Assembly: GCA_933228895.1 (NCBI GenBank)
Contig: OW121854.1
Span: 54,044,609 to 54,108,608, forward strand
Source: Platycnemis pennipes
Taxonomy: Eukaryota > Arthropoda > Insecta > Odonata > Platycnemididae
Direction of reading: 5' to 3'
DNA: 64,000 nucleotides
How positions within the stretch are numbered: the stretch's first letter is position 1; each line of letters opens with the position of its first letter. Below are positions 31,131 through 44,900 of this stretch, piece by piece. The translations under genes were made by a program, and so were the position numbers. Under the pieces are notes generated by a model. The model made no database searches and was not told the origin of the DNA. It saw nothing but the letters and a program-made list of their open reading frames with translations.

Positions 31131-34050
31131 GAAGGTGCATGTTGGTTTAATTACGTGAAACTGGAAAAACAAGATGTAATCCATTGTACTGGTTAGTTTC
31201 TCAAGAAAAGTGACCGAAATATGTGGTCATTTGTGCCACGAGCTGGTATTTGTGCATGGCCTGGATCTTTATGGTTGATATCCTCATCTACATTTAGTGA
31301 TTACCCTACAAGAAACATCTAATATGTGCTTCGCAGAAAGTAAATCTTCTACGTTCATGCACTACATAGATGTCATCTCATCTAGCTTCTCGTAGAGTGT
31401 AAGTCATTTTAATGGAAGTTAAATTTAAAAAAAATTGCCACATGTACTTGCCGCTGCTATTGCCAGCAATAAGGAAGAGTGGCAGAAGATCCCAGATTTC
31501 ATCTGTACATGCATTTAGATTTAGTAGTCTGATACAAATGATAATAATTATAAAATAGTATTCAAAACATTGGGAAAAAATGGATGCGGTAGATATCAAT
31601 TGCACATTCCGGCTCAGAAAAGTGTTTTCTCTTTGGCATTCGTTGCAGTGTCAATTATTATAAATTTTATTTTCAACACACTAAATGTAATTTTTCGTGT
31701 CAACCTAAGCACACGTTACATGTTAGTTTCTTTATGCTTCGACAACACTGTTGATATGGCTGCGTGTTATTTATCTGGATTAAGAAGATTAATATTTCGT
31801 TGCATTAGATGGGATTGGATTTAAACAAACATATCGAAGAAAATATGCTTGCTTATGTAATAATAATATAGCTTCATATTTGTGGAATGATCATATGAAA
31901 TTTCGTTTTATTCATTTTAACTGATGCTTTATACCACACCATAGTCTGATTTACTAATTTTTACAGAATCACGGCATCTTCACATTCGAAGGGCAGTTAT
32001 TAATCTAAACCTTTAAATTTCGGTATGCACTACTCAAAATTTCAGACTTAATCTTAGACTTAATTTTAGACAGTCTTAATCTTATGCGGCATCTCATCAC
32101 TCCTGCGTATACTTTATCGAAAATTATGCCAATAAAATACCTACGCTGAGTTTCTCATCTAGTGAGAAGATTCACTTCAAATTATATGCAAACAAATTTT
32201 AGAAATAATTTTGCGTTCCATTAAGACAGGCCCAATTGCTGGAGCCGTCAGATGCAGCTTATCTGCGCAATTCTCAAATGTCTCCCATTCAAATCCTCTC
32301 TATCCCTTTTCGCTCCAATTTGACTGTTATTCATCTTCCTCCACCCTCGGCTCTCCTTTCACTGCATATGCGTCTTCCATTAATCTCTTGCCTTTGTTAT
32401 TATTCCTTAGATTCAAGCCAAAGAACACTTCCTTGCATCTCTTTTGGTATCCCCTTCTCTCTCAAAATCGTAAAAATTCGCAATTCAATCTCTTCACTTC
32501 CTTTTCAATTGCAATGCATCAAAGGAAACCATGTCTATTTTGAAATATTTTTCCAGAAAGAAGTGATACTCAAAGACAAAAGCAAAGGTTCTCTGAGACT
32601 TTGAGGACTGAAGTTATCATATTCCTCTGCATAGAAAAATAATCCCATCAAATTCCATTTGCGGTGATAAATTCTAGCATTGATACTACATATATCACTT
32701 ACCATCGACTTTTTCGTGTCTGTTTCGTCTAAAAATGCTTTTACCGGATATATGCTCCTTAACTTCTAATGCTGAATTAAAAATCATATTAGATCTAAAC
32801 CAAAGTTTCGCATAGGTATTCAAATATTTTCTACTTCCATGTCGTATCCACTAACTCAAACACCCATCTAAGCGCCCAACGTCTTCTGCTTGTTTCATTT
32901 TCGGCAATGCAGAAATATTGCAATGTAGAAAATCATCGGCATATAAAAGAATTGAAGCTAGGTATATCGTCACATATCAATGAGAGAGCTCATTCCTATG
33001 GTACTGCACATAATCTGCTATGCAAATTCATTGGTAGATAAACATGAGTCTCCATAAATAGAGTACGGAAATGATTAACCCTCTAATACACCAACCAACG
33101 TATTGCACCGTGATAATACAATCATTTCGTAAACCGAGTTCAGATTCAAACGACAAATATCAAATCAAAGTTTTAATTTCCTAGATGGCTGAGAATATGT
33201 CCGCCTTTTACATCGAGGAGGTTACAACGCCACAGCGTCTAATAGTGGTAGTTCCTGAATACCCTTTTTATATTACATTGCACTTGCACTTGCACTTTAA
33301 GGTAGGTAGAACATTTATACTAGCGCAACCTGTCTCGTGTAAGAATCATGGGTTCAGATATCAGACTGTATGTTGAAATACATACTTGGTCACTCTGTTA
33401 ATTTCAGAACGATATCTTTATAGATGACGTTCAATACATTTTGTAAACTGTGTGTATACAATGGTATAAGGGACAATGAACATAAAATTAGGAAAATTGA
33501 TTGCCGAAACTACTGAATGAAAATAATTTTTTCTCGTACTATTAGGGATCTAAATAGTTAAGAATATGTTACATAATGTACGTAGATGTTTATTAAGAGG
33601 TAGGCTACGTAGTCGCAATCTTTTATAAAGACTTTTAGCTAATTATACTAACAGTATACCTATTAATATATTTTTGATTTGTTCTTAAAATCTTCTTTAT
33701 AATGCTATATATTTCAATGTAAATATAGCTATTAATCCTCGTAAACCATGTAAGTAATAAATTTTTGGCCTGCCTAGCACACGCATTTATGTTGGCTTGT
33801 ATGGTATTATGTAGATATAAATGTGATTGATGTTACAAAACAACATCTATTCCTTCCTGAATAAGATACCCCATATCGGAATTCAGGCACTTCTTTCAAA
33901 GTTCTAAGGGAGTACATTATTTGGCTTCAACGATACAAAAATAAGGTGATTCAATGGCACCTGGATCATTAAGATCATAAATACAGGTATGACCAGAAAA
34001 TCCGGTATGAATCCGGAAGCAACCGTTCTCTTCTGACGCTCTACTACCTT
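31130..34050. other. no recognisable feature
   Basis: AT-rich DNA. Short near-repeats of CTTAATCTTAGACTTAAT occur at 32046-32080. No coding evidence. Confidence 0.5.
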
Positions 34051-34760
34051 GACTTTCTGCCTCTCCCTCCTATATTTTCAATCGAACCTCACTCACTAGC
34101 AGTCCCACGCCAAATTTCTGAAGACTTGTCCATGACGAACGTTGCCCCGACCAGTTGTCACAATCCCGACATCATCCAACCCATTCCCCCAACACCAACG
34201 CACTCCAAGGGTTAACACTCCTTCCACAGTCTCCACACCCCTCTCTTGCTACCCTGGAAATACTGGCCCGCCCTCCAACCCACCAGCGTTTCCTTTCCTC
34301 CCTACGCTCGGAGACGCAATTTCACTTTCCTTTCCCGTCACATCCTTTCGGAGGAACACAAACCTCCGTCTCGTTCATTCTTCCCCTTTTCCCGAATGTG
34401 GAAGGAGAGGAGGAAGCGGCCGACTGGAGAAGGGCGAAAGTTGACGTCGCGGCAGGCCAAGGACCAACCCTCCCCTAGTACTTTAATCGCGTTAGGACCT
34501 AGCTCTTCTCAACCACTCTCCCCCTCTCCCCCATCCTCCCTCCCACACCCACCCTCTCTCTATCTCTTCCTGTCTATCGCTTCCGCTTCCTCCGCCTTTC
34601 ACCTCGATTCCTCCCTAGTTCGACTCCACACCGCTTTGGAGGCCCTTCTACGTATTGACAGGCATTCCGACTTCCTCCATCTAAGGCGCAACCGGGCACC
34701 AGGCTTTCTTTTACGGCTCAAAGAGTTTTGTATTATTCGGGTGCTTGAATATGCGAATTT
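34050..34760. other. pyrimidine-biased GC-richer patch with overlapping open frames
   Basis: All three plus-strand frames are open over several hundred bases (100, 107 and 174 aa). The peptides are low-complexity Pro/Ser/Leu runs, as expected from CT-rich DNA. Not a supported gene. Confidence 0.5.
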
Positions 34761-36540
34761 CCATTTCTAGGAGCTTGGACAAGTGAGATCTATGTAGGAG
34801 AAACGGCAAGAATAGGTCCTTAGCCAATAGCATTGAAGCACAACTCCTACATTTTATCGCGCCCAGCCATCTTTCTTCGAGTAAAATTATCTCTGATTCA
34901 ACTGTCTTATTTCTTAAAAAAATTCTCCACGGTGAAATTTCTGTTGCGCATCTAAAACATATTTCTTGGCCAATATAACTCAACAAACTACCACCTATAA
35001 ACCTTTCTATAATAGTGCAGAGTATATATTAAGTACACAAAAGGGAAATAAATTAACTTGTTACATGCTTAGATTCCCTTCCGACGGAAAACAATCTTGA
35101 CGCTGCAGGATGGACCTGCACAAGTCCCGTATCATCTTGGGCTGATTATTCATTTTTTCCCGTAGGGTCACCTATACCTGATTGGACGAAGGAAAGGAGT
35201 CGAGCAAACCCTAGTTCACTCATCCTATCTCTTTCATAGGCATTTATGTACAACATTTTGTTGACAAATTCACATAGCACTTCCTAAGTGGAAAACTAAG
35301 ATAAAGGAATATGTAAATACTACATTTACTTTGGCTGGTCCTAATGTTTAAACATCCTATGAAATAAATGTCATGGGTATATAGAAAAATAGCCTTGAAG
35401 CTTTTTATAACTAGAATATGCTGCGATTTGGATAGCATTCATAAGTATGATAACTTGGGTCTTTCGGGTGAATAGTTGAAGGCTTAAGAAAGGTACTTAG
35501 TTTATGAACTTACAAATTGATGCAGAGCCATGAATTGACAGCATTATCCGGATTATAAATCAAAAATATCTTACGCATACGCATGTGAATTTTTGGAGTA
35601 ATTTTAAGAAATCGATCACCTAGTGAAAAACTATGATCATAGCGATCGCGGGAAAGTTAAGGATTTGGAATAATAACATAACGCAAGAAAAAATCAAACG
35701 CTGTTATATTTTACGCCATTATTATTTTTCAATCAACCGATTTCAAGCTATTTATACCGGTTTCAAGAGGAGAATACTCTCTTCTTGACAATAGTTGTGA
35801 AGAGTTAAACATTTATTCTTCGTTTTGAGTGAAATATGATGATATTAAATTTTTTTTCATAAGGCGTACTTCAATTTGATCCCAACTATTGATTTTATAC
35901 ATTTTAATTCAGTTAAATAAATAACATCACATAAAATCTCATTTTGACTTTTTTCAACCTGAATAAAAAGCATTATTATATAAATTTACAAATCGAAAGG
36001 ATCAGTGATTTATTAATATTTCCATTATGCCCGTAACAAAGTTAAGGAACTTTCTGATTTCCGATTTACTGTCATGTGGATCAAAGAAAATATTATCGAC
36101 AAAAGGTCATCTTCCTCGATTTATTTCCGTGGAAGGTGAAGGCTTTGGGCTCAAGAAACCGGACGGCATTTCCTATTGAACGAATTCAGACGACAGATTC
36201 AAGGGAAAGCCGAGCCACAAGAGGGTGGGCGTGGTAAGAGTTTCCGTGGAATCAAATATGACGAGTCCCACGTTCCGTTTTATCTCACTTCAGGCCATCG
36301 CGATCCCTTTCGAGCCCCCATTTCAAAGCAGTCGCTGTCCCGTTTGAAATTATACCTTGACCCTTACCTCCGGATGACCCCCACCCTACTACATCCAAAA
36401 CTACTGAGGAGAGATTTGAGTGGAAGTAGGGGCTGGAATTATTTGGAATTTAGATGGGATTGGTTGATAATTGGAAAGTTGACCTTCAGGTGAGGTCATT
36501 TTCACCTTAAAGGACAGGCAGATTCTAGGGGAGACATAAA
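34760..36540. other. no recognisable feature
   Basis: AT-rich DNA. The 105-aa frame at 36176-36493 has no recognisable domain and runs into the SINE region. Confidence 0.45.
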
Positions 36541-36544
36541 GATT

Positions 36545-36852
36545 TTCAAAGTCAAGTAGGAAGATTGGCAAGAAACCTGGCGCCTTCATTAGTGTACCTA
36601 ATGTTGTAAAGGTTCCTAAGGTTAATCACAATACTATCATGGCATCATTCACCAAAGTAAAGTCCGATCCTGTACATTTCAGTTCGGTCTGACTCATTAA
36701 CTATCTCAATACCGTGGACCAAAACTATGGCCTTACAGCACCCACGTATGGACCGAGATAGTAGAGAAAATTCTGTCATTGACGAGACTCAAACTCGGGT
36801 TCTCAATATTCTCTAAAAGTTTAGGTATATACTTCGTGTCACACCAACCTAA
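36545..36852 (-). repeat. tRNA-derived SINE, decayed copy
   Basis: In the same orientation as the copy at 37725-37965. Matching landmarks in order are GAAACCTGGCGCC near 36571 versus GAAACCCGGCGTC, a B-box-like block (AACCCGAGTTTGAG on the minus strand near 36795), and CACACCAACC at about 36841. It is strongly diverged. Confidence 0.6.
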
Positions 36853-36909
36853 TCCTCAACAGATAGGGTCGTCTATTGACACCCTAATCATATACACGCC
36901 AACTCTTAA

Positions 36910-37632
36910 GGCCGTTTTACACGGTAATTGAAACTGCAAAAGTTGATGTTGATTACGTTTGAGCAGTCGTCTGCGAAAGTCCGTGACATAGAGAATTGCG
37001 AGGACGCTTGCTTGACAGCTTTACACGGTGTAATCGTCAGTGCATTATGTCAGTGACGATATACCATTCAGTAGCGGTAATACTGTCAATATATCGCATA
37101 ACGTCAAGATCTATGAAGTAGCAATTAAATGGACGTGAAAGATGCGATAAATTACCACCACTTTAAAATATGTTTTGAGCCATAATAGTGGAGATCCTCG
37201 TCCCGTATACTTTTCCCAAAATTTGCACCACGAACGAACGGATGTGGGCCAAGGTAACAGGTTCTTCCTTTACGCACGAAATTTAAGCTTCCACGTGCTT
37301 AATCACCCAGCTCATAATTATTGCACTTTATTCGCTACCCTTAAGGAGTTGAATGAAAACAAAAACACCCAATTCAATCATCAACAACCTATTTAATTGC
37401 TAGAATTCCGTGGTATTTCGTTGCCACTACATCTGCACCATCTAGTGAGAGAAATTAACTTCAAACTTGCGTGAACACATGTATCAGATTAGAACGTGCT
37501 CTAATTTGCTCGCAAGCGTTCGCGCAGTGGCGCTGTCTGTCCCCGCAAGTCGTCGCTTTACACGGTGCAATATATCTTGCGCAAGTGTTCTCGCAAGAGC
37601 CTGCGCAGTATCAATGACCGTGTAAAACGGCC
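36910..37632. mobile_element. non-autonomous inverted-repeat DNA element, about 720 bp
   Basis: Perfect 16-bp terminal inverted repeats GGCCGTTTTACACGGT at 36910-36925 and 37617-37632. The motif TTTACACGGTG recurs just inside both ends (about 37020 and 37557). TTAA directly precedes the left end, and TTAA lies one base beyond the right end, which would suit a piggyBac-like target, but the extra T leaves the duplication unproven. No coding capacity; the internal 73-aa frame is not a transposase. It lies between two SINE copies. Confidence 0.8.
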
Positions 37633-37724
37633 TTTAAAAGAAACTGATACTAATGGAGATGGTTGGTTGATTATTCAGGGTTATTTAGGATAGGTGGGTG
37701 ATGGTAGGAGTTTTTAGGGAACGG

Positions 37725-37965
37725 AGGGATGGAGAGAAACCCGGCGTCGACATTAGCCCACTCTTAACGAAAAGCGCCAAGGGGACCATGGGTTAACGTC
37801 CCATCCCACGGACGGAGTACTGAACTTGAAATACCCACTATCACTCCACTAAGCACTCAAGTGGGGACTGGTTTTCCACTGAAAAATCCACCACTGCCGG
37901 GAATCAAACCCGGGCCCTCGGGATGGAAGGCCAGTACTCTGGCCACCACACCAACCCGATCTCCA
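37725..37965 (-). repeat. tRNA-derived SINE, better preserved copy
   Basis: Reading on the minus strand from about 37965, the head contains a tRNA-like A-box region (GGTTGGTGTGGTGGCC) and a B box (GGGTTTGATTCCC). A unique body follows and ends near GAGTGGGCTAATGTCGACG and GGGTTTCTCTCCATCCC. The spacing of A and B boxes fits a pol III promoter. It is not a functional tRNA gene, because the acceptor stem does not close and the unit runs on for about 170 bp. Confidence 0.8.
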
Positions 37966-40900
37966 CCAATGGAGAGATGAAATCCACTTATAATGATAAT
38001 GTGCTCAGTGTAAGCAAGAGCCTTTGGCCTAATGAATGAATATCTTGCAGTATTGATGCCTTCTTTGTAATCCGATAAAAGCCCTCCGTGAGCTATGATA
38101 TTTCGTGAAAATAAATTGCAGATTTCTGTACTCCAACGATTGTAATCTTTGTGCCGAGGGGATCAACCGAGATTTTTCATTACTTAAGTGAAAAAAAATC
38201 CATTTCGACTGCATTAAATTAAAAATAATTACTTTTATTTTATTTACAAAGTACCCAACTGTGTCTCTCATGAGTTACCCGGGCCGCATTTTGTAGATAT
38301 ATACACCAGATATATACTATGAATAAATATAGGTGCCATTACGGTTTTCGAAAAAGGGATGGTAGTAGTAATATCCTTGCATATGGAGTCCATTAAGATT
38401 TATGATAGGCTTATTGACTCACCAGTGAAATAAAAAAAAATTGATAAATTAAATATGATAAAAGAAGTATGAAAAAAGTTCCTTACGCAGAATGATCACC
38501 TTAAAGAAGAATTAAATAATATCGAATGTATCTAGAAGTAAAAAATGTGTCTTATATGATGTTTAAAAACTCAATTACTGAATCAGGGAAGTAAATCATC
38601 TTTTCAATTGGTCCTGTTTATTATGAAAAATAAGAATAAATTGCATTGACCTTTCAGGCAACACATAATATGCATGAACATCTCCTTGCAGTCAAAACGA
38701 ATCCTACCAAATAATTATAGTGGACTATTATTTACTTTATACTCCAATGGTAATGTTAATTAGTTAATTATTAACGATTTGATGAAGGTGTTTAGCGTGT
38801 CGAACAATTGTAGCGGTTAACTGTTATCAGAGCTCATTTCATCTACCACTTGGAATAAATGCGATTGGAAATCAAGTAAATAGACTCACGAAATTAAAAA
38901 AAAAATGAACTAGGTGTTTGCAATCTAGGTGACGCACTTCAACGAATTATTTGACGTTCTGTCTCACCCATTGCCTATGACGTCAGTCCATGAATATTGT
39001 TTAATATGAGTCATAACTTGGTGTCTTCCACAATGTTTAAAATCCTACTGCTGCATTTAGCTGTCAAGCCAACATCAAGTATGTGAATCTCCAACATGTC
39101 CTCCAGGTTTACATATTGTATAAGGGATCACGAGATATTTTATACCTTCCACCCTGAATAAAAGAAGAAGTAAAAACGATGAAATATAAAAAACGAAGTA
39201 CAATTCTGAGGTTCACACACCTGATGATTGCTTGACAGCCTAAACCAATAAATTGTATTTTTTATTGAGAAATTCACAACTTTTAGACTCATTTTAATTT
39301 TCACGTCCTTCCACAAACTGAAAGTTACGCCATATGATTTGGATTGCGTAAAAAATCGTAAAATCCTAAACGCTCACCCTTTGAAGAATGACATAAAAAA
39401 GGCAACAAGGGATAAATGAATTTGCCAATACTTACATGCAATGACATTGATTAGCGTGATTTAAATATTACTGTGCATGCGATAGAAAAAGTAAATTGCT
39501 TGCCTCGGTTTTAGACCAACTAAGTAAATGTTCCCTTTTACGTTGTCCGCTAGCTCCCTTTGATATAAGAGAGGTACAAGTACCTTGCGTTTGCTCTGAA
39601 AGGAAATACTGAATAAAGTAAAACTGCACTTACAATTAGTAACGGGCTCTTGAAAAGAAGAAAATGCTCAAAGCACCGATGGTAAATGTCTTTGTCATAT
39701 TTAAACTACCGAATGTTTTTCATATCTTAATTGCGTACACACTTTTGGATTTAAAAATGAGGAATATGAGAGTGTGGCTTATTACGTGTTTATTATGCAA
39801 ACTAGTGGATAATGTCTTAGCGAGCAAAGAAATCCACTTGAGTCCACCCAGATTTTATTTCCATGCGAACATGTTCCCCACCAGTCCCGTTTTCTTTCAC
39901 CGCTTTCATCAGCCACTGTTTTCAAAGTCAGTGGCTCTAATCGACCCCCGGAACATGATTGATTATGGGGAGTAAAAAATAGCGGCAAGCAACCCTCCCT
40001 TGGTGAAAAGAAATTTCAAACCTATTACAATATATCCCGGACTCATACATAGCTGAGAACCAGCTATCGCACGCCCTTTATTTCCTTCTTCGAGCTGAAT
40101 TCCCTTCGTTTCCTCCCCGGCACCTTTTAACTTCCCTTCACCTTCAAAGAGGTTACCCAGCCCACGCACCGTGAGAAACACATACTAATGTAATGCGGAA
40201 AGGGCAGATGCGGTACTACATTGCGATTGTTAATCTACTCGCGTGGGTCCAATCAGAAAGGATTTTCATTTTCACTATCTCCCTCCATAAAGGCGCCTCT
40301 GAGGGAAAGATTCAAAACGAAGTTCAGCTGCTTTCCGACAACTGTTAGAACGACTCTGAATGCTTTCGTTTTCTCGGCAAGGCATAAAATAGTATATGTT
40401 GGCGTGTGCTCTAAATTGAAGTCATTACAATCCAGAACCCTGTGCGGTGGGCAATATAAATAATTTTGCATTAGGTAATATAAGTATGAATAAGTGGTAC
40501 ATACTAATCGTGTCATCATATTCGTGAACTCTCGTTTTGATTAAATAATGTTTTCCTCTATCTAGGCACAATTTACTATTTTTCGTACAGTTGCAATGTG
40601 AGTTATACTGTGAAAGAAAAATTTATAGCTATGCCTCTATCTTTCCCAGGTTATCCTTCTTAAGTTACGCATACTTTCTGCATCTATCTTTCCGCCCTGG
40701 ATGCCTGCTCTTATCTTTATCACGTAGTAATAACGTACTAGGATGGCAGTTATTATGCATCCCATATTCCGATAGTTTTAAGGGCATAAGAGGTGTCTCA
40801 ATTTTGTTTTGTTTTGTCTTAATTTTGCCCGAATGAAAATATTTTGTCGTTATTATTAAAGCAATTACCTACATTTCTTTCAAGTCAACAAAGGCATCCC

Positions 40901-41385
40901 TAAAGATATTTAGATTCGTTTTATCATAACAATTCATTCATGTAACTAGCTATGTTCCAACAAAGTATGCATTTTTCATTAACTGGACTACCAATAATTG
41001 ATCTTAAAGGGCCAATGAAGATAATCCAATTAATATCAACTGCCCAATCAACATGAAATAATAAGTTTAACACAATTTTCAAAGCAATTGGATATTAAAG
41101 GGTCAGGGTTCTTATTAGGCCGTAGGATCAAAGGGTTGGGTAAGCATGAATAAGTGGAAGAGGTGTAAGTTAGGATGGAATTACCAGAGTTAGGAAATAT
41201 GAAGAAATAAGGAAGGATATGTGAATGTAGTTTTAGTGGGAAATATTTCTTGTCCATTTGCGCATTCTTCATTAATCTGAACATAAGTTACAACTTATTA
41301 ATCATAAACCAGATTAGTAAATTTTACTATAATCTACACTGTAATAGTACCAACTGAGACGGATACCGGCCAATGATAAATAAAA
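37966..41385. other. no recognisable feature
   Basis: About 3.4 kb of AT-rich DNA. Frames up to 103 aa (39664-39975) are not recognisable and show no repeat ends or promoter logic. Confidence 0.5.
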
Positions 41386-41389
41386 TCGG

Positions 41390-41920
41390 GTCGTTTACCA
41401 AATTTTTTTGCCGAATCTGATAAGGTTTGTTAAATAAAAAGACCCGTATCTTACCATTTTTCAATCTTTTCCGATCGACTTAGTTCACGAGTTATAAGTG
41501 GCGAAAAACTGATGTTTTTAACCCTTTCGGAAAAGTGGACGAGCATCGACCCGTTACGTCATCCACTTCGTCCAATCACAACTGAGCCCGCGAAGCTACT
41601 TTGCCTTCACGCAATGGGAGGCACACAGCTGACTATGCTAATTTAACGTTTGCGACAGGATCTGTGCGAGAATATCTTCCGAGGTCCCCATCCATTCCGT
41701 CCCTTCCCCTAAAAACAGTCAAGGACGGGAGGTAAATGGCGTCAATGATCCCAAAGAAGCTTCTTTGGCGGGCGTCACCTTTTGTTTATTTTAATTTTTC
41801 ATTTATGAATGTATGGCTCTGGTTAGAAGATTATGTTGAAGACGTTTTCACTAAAATTCATTTTTTGTTTCCATCTAACAATTATGGGTACAAAATTTGC
41901 AATTTTGGTTCCGAGTAAAT
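41390..41920. repeat. dispersed repeat family, copy B
   Basis: Same orientation as copy A (11215-11760), with the shared anchors listed there. Because it is not followed by a Polinton, the Polinton and this repeat are separate elements. Confidence 0.8.
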
Positions 41921-44900
41921 GCCTCCATTCTAGCGACGTGAATAGCCTAGAGGTTTACGTCACAGTACTGACATGCTCGTACCACGAAAATTATAAATTA
42001 TGATGGGCTTTGGATGCGGGTGAATTTCTTCAGAAATATTATAACCACCATGCCGTAAATAATTTCCGAAAAATTAATAAGTGATAATATTGAAAAATTA
42101 ATGATGGCAATTATAAAATGAGCCAGTGACAATAATACTGGTCAAATTAGCTGAATTATAGTTTAAATAGTTCATTCTTTGACCTAACATTATTCAAGCT
42201 AAATCAATCACTTTATAGGGTTAAATTTTGTACCCAATTGGAATTTATCGTTCAAGAATGTAGCATTGCTGTAAAATGGTATGATTGGAACATAATAATT
42301 GGTTATCGAAAAAGCTTTAGGATACATGACATGACGAATAACTTGCGTAACGTTCTGAGTAATAGTTAATAATACATTGCATAGGATATGCATACGATAT
42401 GAATTACACAATCATTTTCAGTGATAGCTACTGCACCAATGCTTCTATGGCTTGTATCCAGGCATGTATCCGGACCTACTGTGTTAGTCACGTGCTGGAA
42501 GAATAAGATTCTATCGGATGTTCAGAAATAATATTAAATGGCCCATATCGCCTATAGTTCCAGTCTGCTCTGTCATTGGATCAATAGATATCTTACTTCA
42601 ATAAATCAAATGTATATTTAAAACTTAAGTTGGAAGCATGACGGCAATATTGAATGTAAAATTGACCTAGGATGAAAGACCAACTGAAATTTCAATTAGT
42701 ACAGTCATCTGCAGGATATTACCTTACTCAGATGTGAATCGTAGGAATCGATTATTTTTTTCGGCTAGTTGAGGCCCTAAAGCAATTTATCCTTGGAACA
42801 AAAACGGTGATTTTCCCCAGATATTCAATCTCATTCCATTATTTATGTGAGGCGACACCCACGTGCGTAAAATTCTGCTCTTCCCTATCTTTCCCAGTAA
42901 TCTCTCTTGTTTCCCATTTCTTCCTACATCCTCTCCCACGTGCCCACACTCCTTCCTCGTCCCTCGATCAGCCCAGGCTACGAACGTGACCTAAAACATT
43001 TTCCTGGTTCTTTGATCCGCCTGTAATCCGCCCCCTTCGAAACCTGCATCCCCATCCGTAACATTTCCTTGCTCCCACTCAACCATCACCATGACTCCAG
43101 AAACCCACACCCACACCCACAACCCACACCCCGTCCACTCACGCCCTCTTTCTCCTGAATGTCCCATCCGTTGGGAGGACCGTAATCCAATTTTCATCGC
43201 TCAATTAATTTCATTCTCTGCTGCTCTCCCACAGTCCATTATCCCTATCTCATCCATTTGGATACTTATCTGACTGCTACCTTGGCTGCGGGATCTAGTG
43301 TTTTTTTTAAGCTACTTCACCACACGGTGGTTTCCATATTCCTACGAAAAACGTATGATACTAATCCTCGCTTCGGACTCCTCTAGCTTGTAATCACGTT
43401 ATGAATGAGTGATTAAAGGATTTGGATTTTTACAAATGATAACTCAGCCATTTCATTTCTAAGGGGGCGATACAATCAACAGGAAAAGATAAACTAAAAC
43501 AGGTAAGAACATATTTCAGGCTTATTCAAATCATCAAAATGATAATTACCTTGTTATTACATATCAATAAAAACTCAACATATTAACATAAAATTGAGCA
43601 CAGACCTGTGTTACACCTAAGTGAGGGTTGAAGATGATTATGAATTAAATAAGCCAGTAGTAATCTATGGAAAAACAATTTACGGAAAGCGTCCAACGTT
43701 ATACCTTGGGAAAAATCTTTCATTTCAATTCCGATTGTGTGTTTCACTAAAAAGCTACATGCGCACAGAAATATTTTTCGCCTACGGTTGCAAACTGTAG
43801 AGCAGAAACAAGCAATGGCAATAAATGGCACAATTTTTAACCACCATTCCTTCTATACGTTCACAAAATTAGCTACTCGGTCGTACACGAGGATTCACCT
43901 CCGGAGGGAAGGGATGAGATGAGAAGGGGAATGTAAGAATATGCAGCAAAGCCTGACAAAAAAAAGATGTGAGAGCAGGCATAAAAAAACCTTGAGTAGC
44001 AATTAGCAATGTCTGATGAGAGTCACTATACACGGCACCTATAATTGCATCACACTCGATGCAATTAAACCAGGAGCCCCAGCTTCTTTGTGCGGGCTAA
44101 TTGGAGTGAAGCGAGGTAAGAGGCTTACGACGGAAAGAGGTTAAAAGGAGTGGGAAGAAGCGGGGAGGGGGTGGGGGGACGACGAGCATGAGGAGCCTAT
44201 CGGGGTTATAAAGGGATGGAACGGGGGGTGAGAAAAGAGAGAGGAAAGAATTGAGAATTGGGAGTGAGAGAAAGAGATAGTGGGTGAATTTCGCCCGTGG
44301 GGAGTAAGGCGAGCGAACTAGACGTGAGTATATGGGCGGCCGTGAGAATATGGACGCACCGATTCGACTTGGGGAATGGGAGAGGAAGAGAAGAAAGTGA
44401 AGGTACTCGCTTGGCTGCCTCGGTGGCGGAAGGTGCGAGGCCTGGCATATATACGCCCCACACCTCGGAATGCGATTCACGAGACTAGATATTTGCAATA
44501 AATCCCTAGCACGCAGGCCACACCCACTATAGCTTCCTTGCACCTAAAGAGAGGGGCCCGCCCGTCTCGTTTCCCGCACCGGCAGTTCCACCGGACCGCC
44601 GAAATACTCCATCTAAAACGCACCCCACACCGAATTCTTCCATCTCTACCCTTGCTCCATTTCACCTTCCTTCATTTCTCCTCTGACGAAACCGGAGGTC
44701 TTTTTCCGGTCAATAGTCCTATTCTATCCACCCGTCTTCCTCTCTCGTTTCCAAGCAGACTAAGGGACATGTATTCAGAATCTCAACCACAGTCTGACTT
44801 AATCTGCTTACGTCATATATGCTCGTCTACAAGTGGAGTTCGTGCACATATTCTACCTGCAAACGTTGTAATACTTTTCATCGAGTCGCTGAAAAGTATC

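Noticed and set aside
34246..34770. 174-aa open frame, the longest outside the Polinton
   Set aside because: It lies in a pyrimidine-rich patch where other frames are open too. The peptide is Pro/Ser/Leu low complexity with no domain.
37880..37962. Candidate tRNA gene on the minus strand
   Set aside because: A and B boxes are present, but the acceptor stem does not close and the unit continues as a SINE.
43096..43132. CRISPR-like or satellite array
   Set aside because: It is a simple ACCCAC microsatellite; no spacer structure, and the genome is eukaryotic.
44097..44543. 148-aa minus-strand frame
   Set aside because: Same compositional effect; overlapped by another open frame on the same strand and one on the opposite strand.
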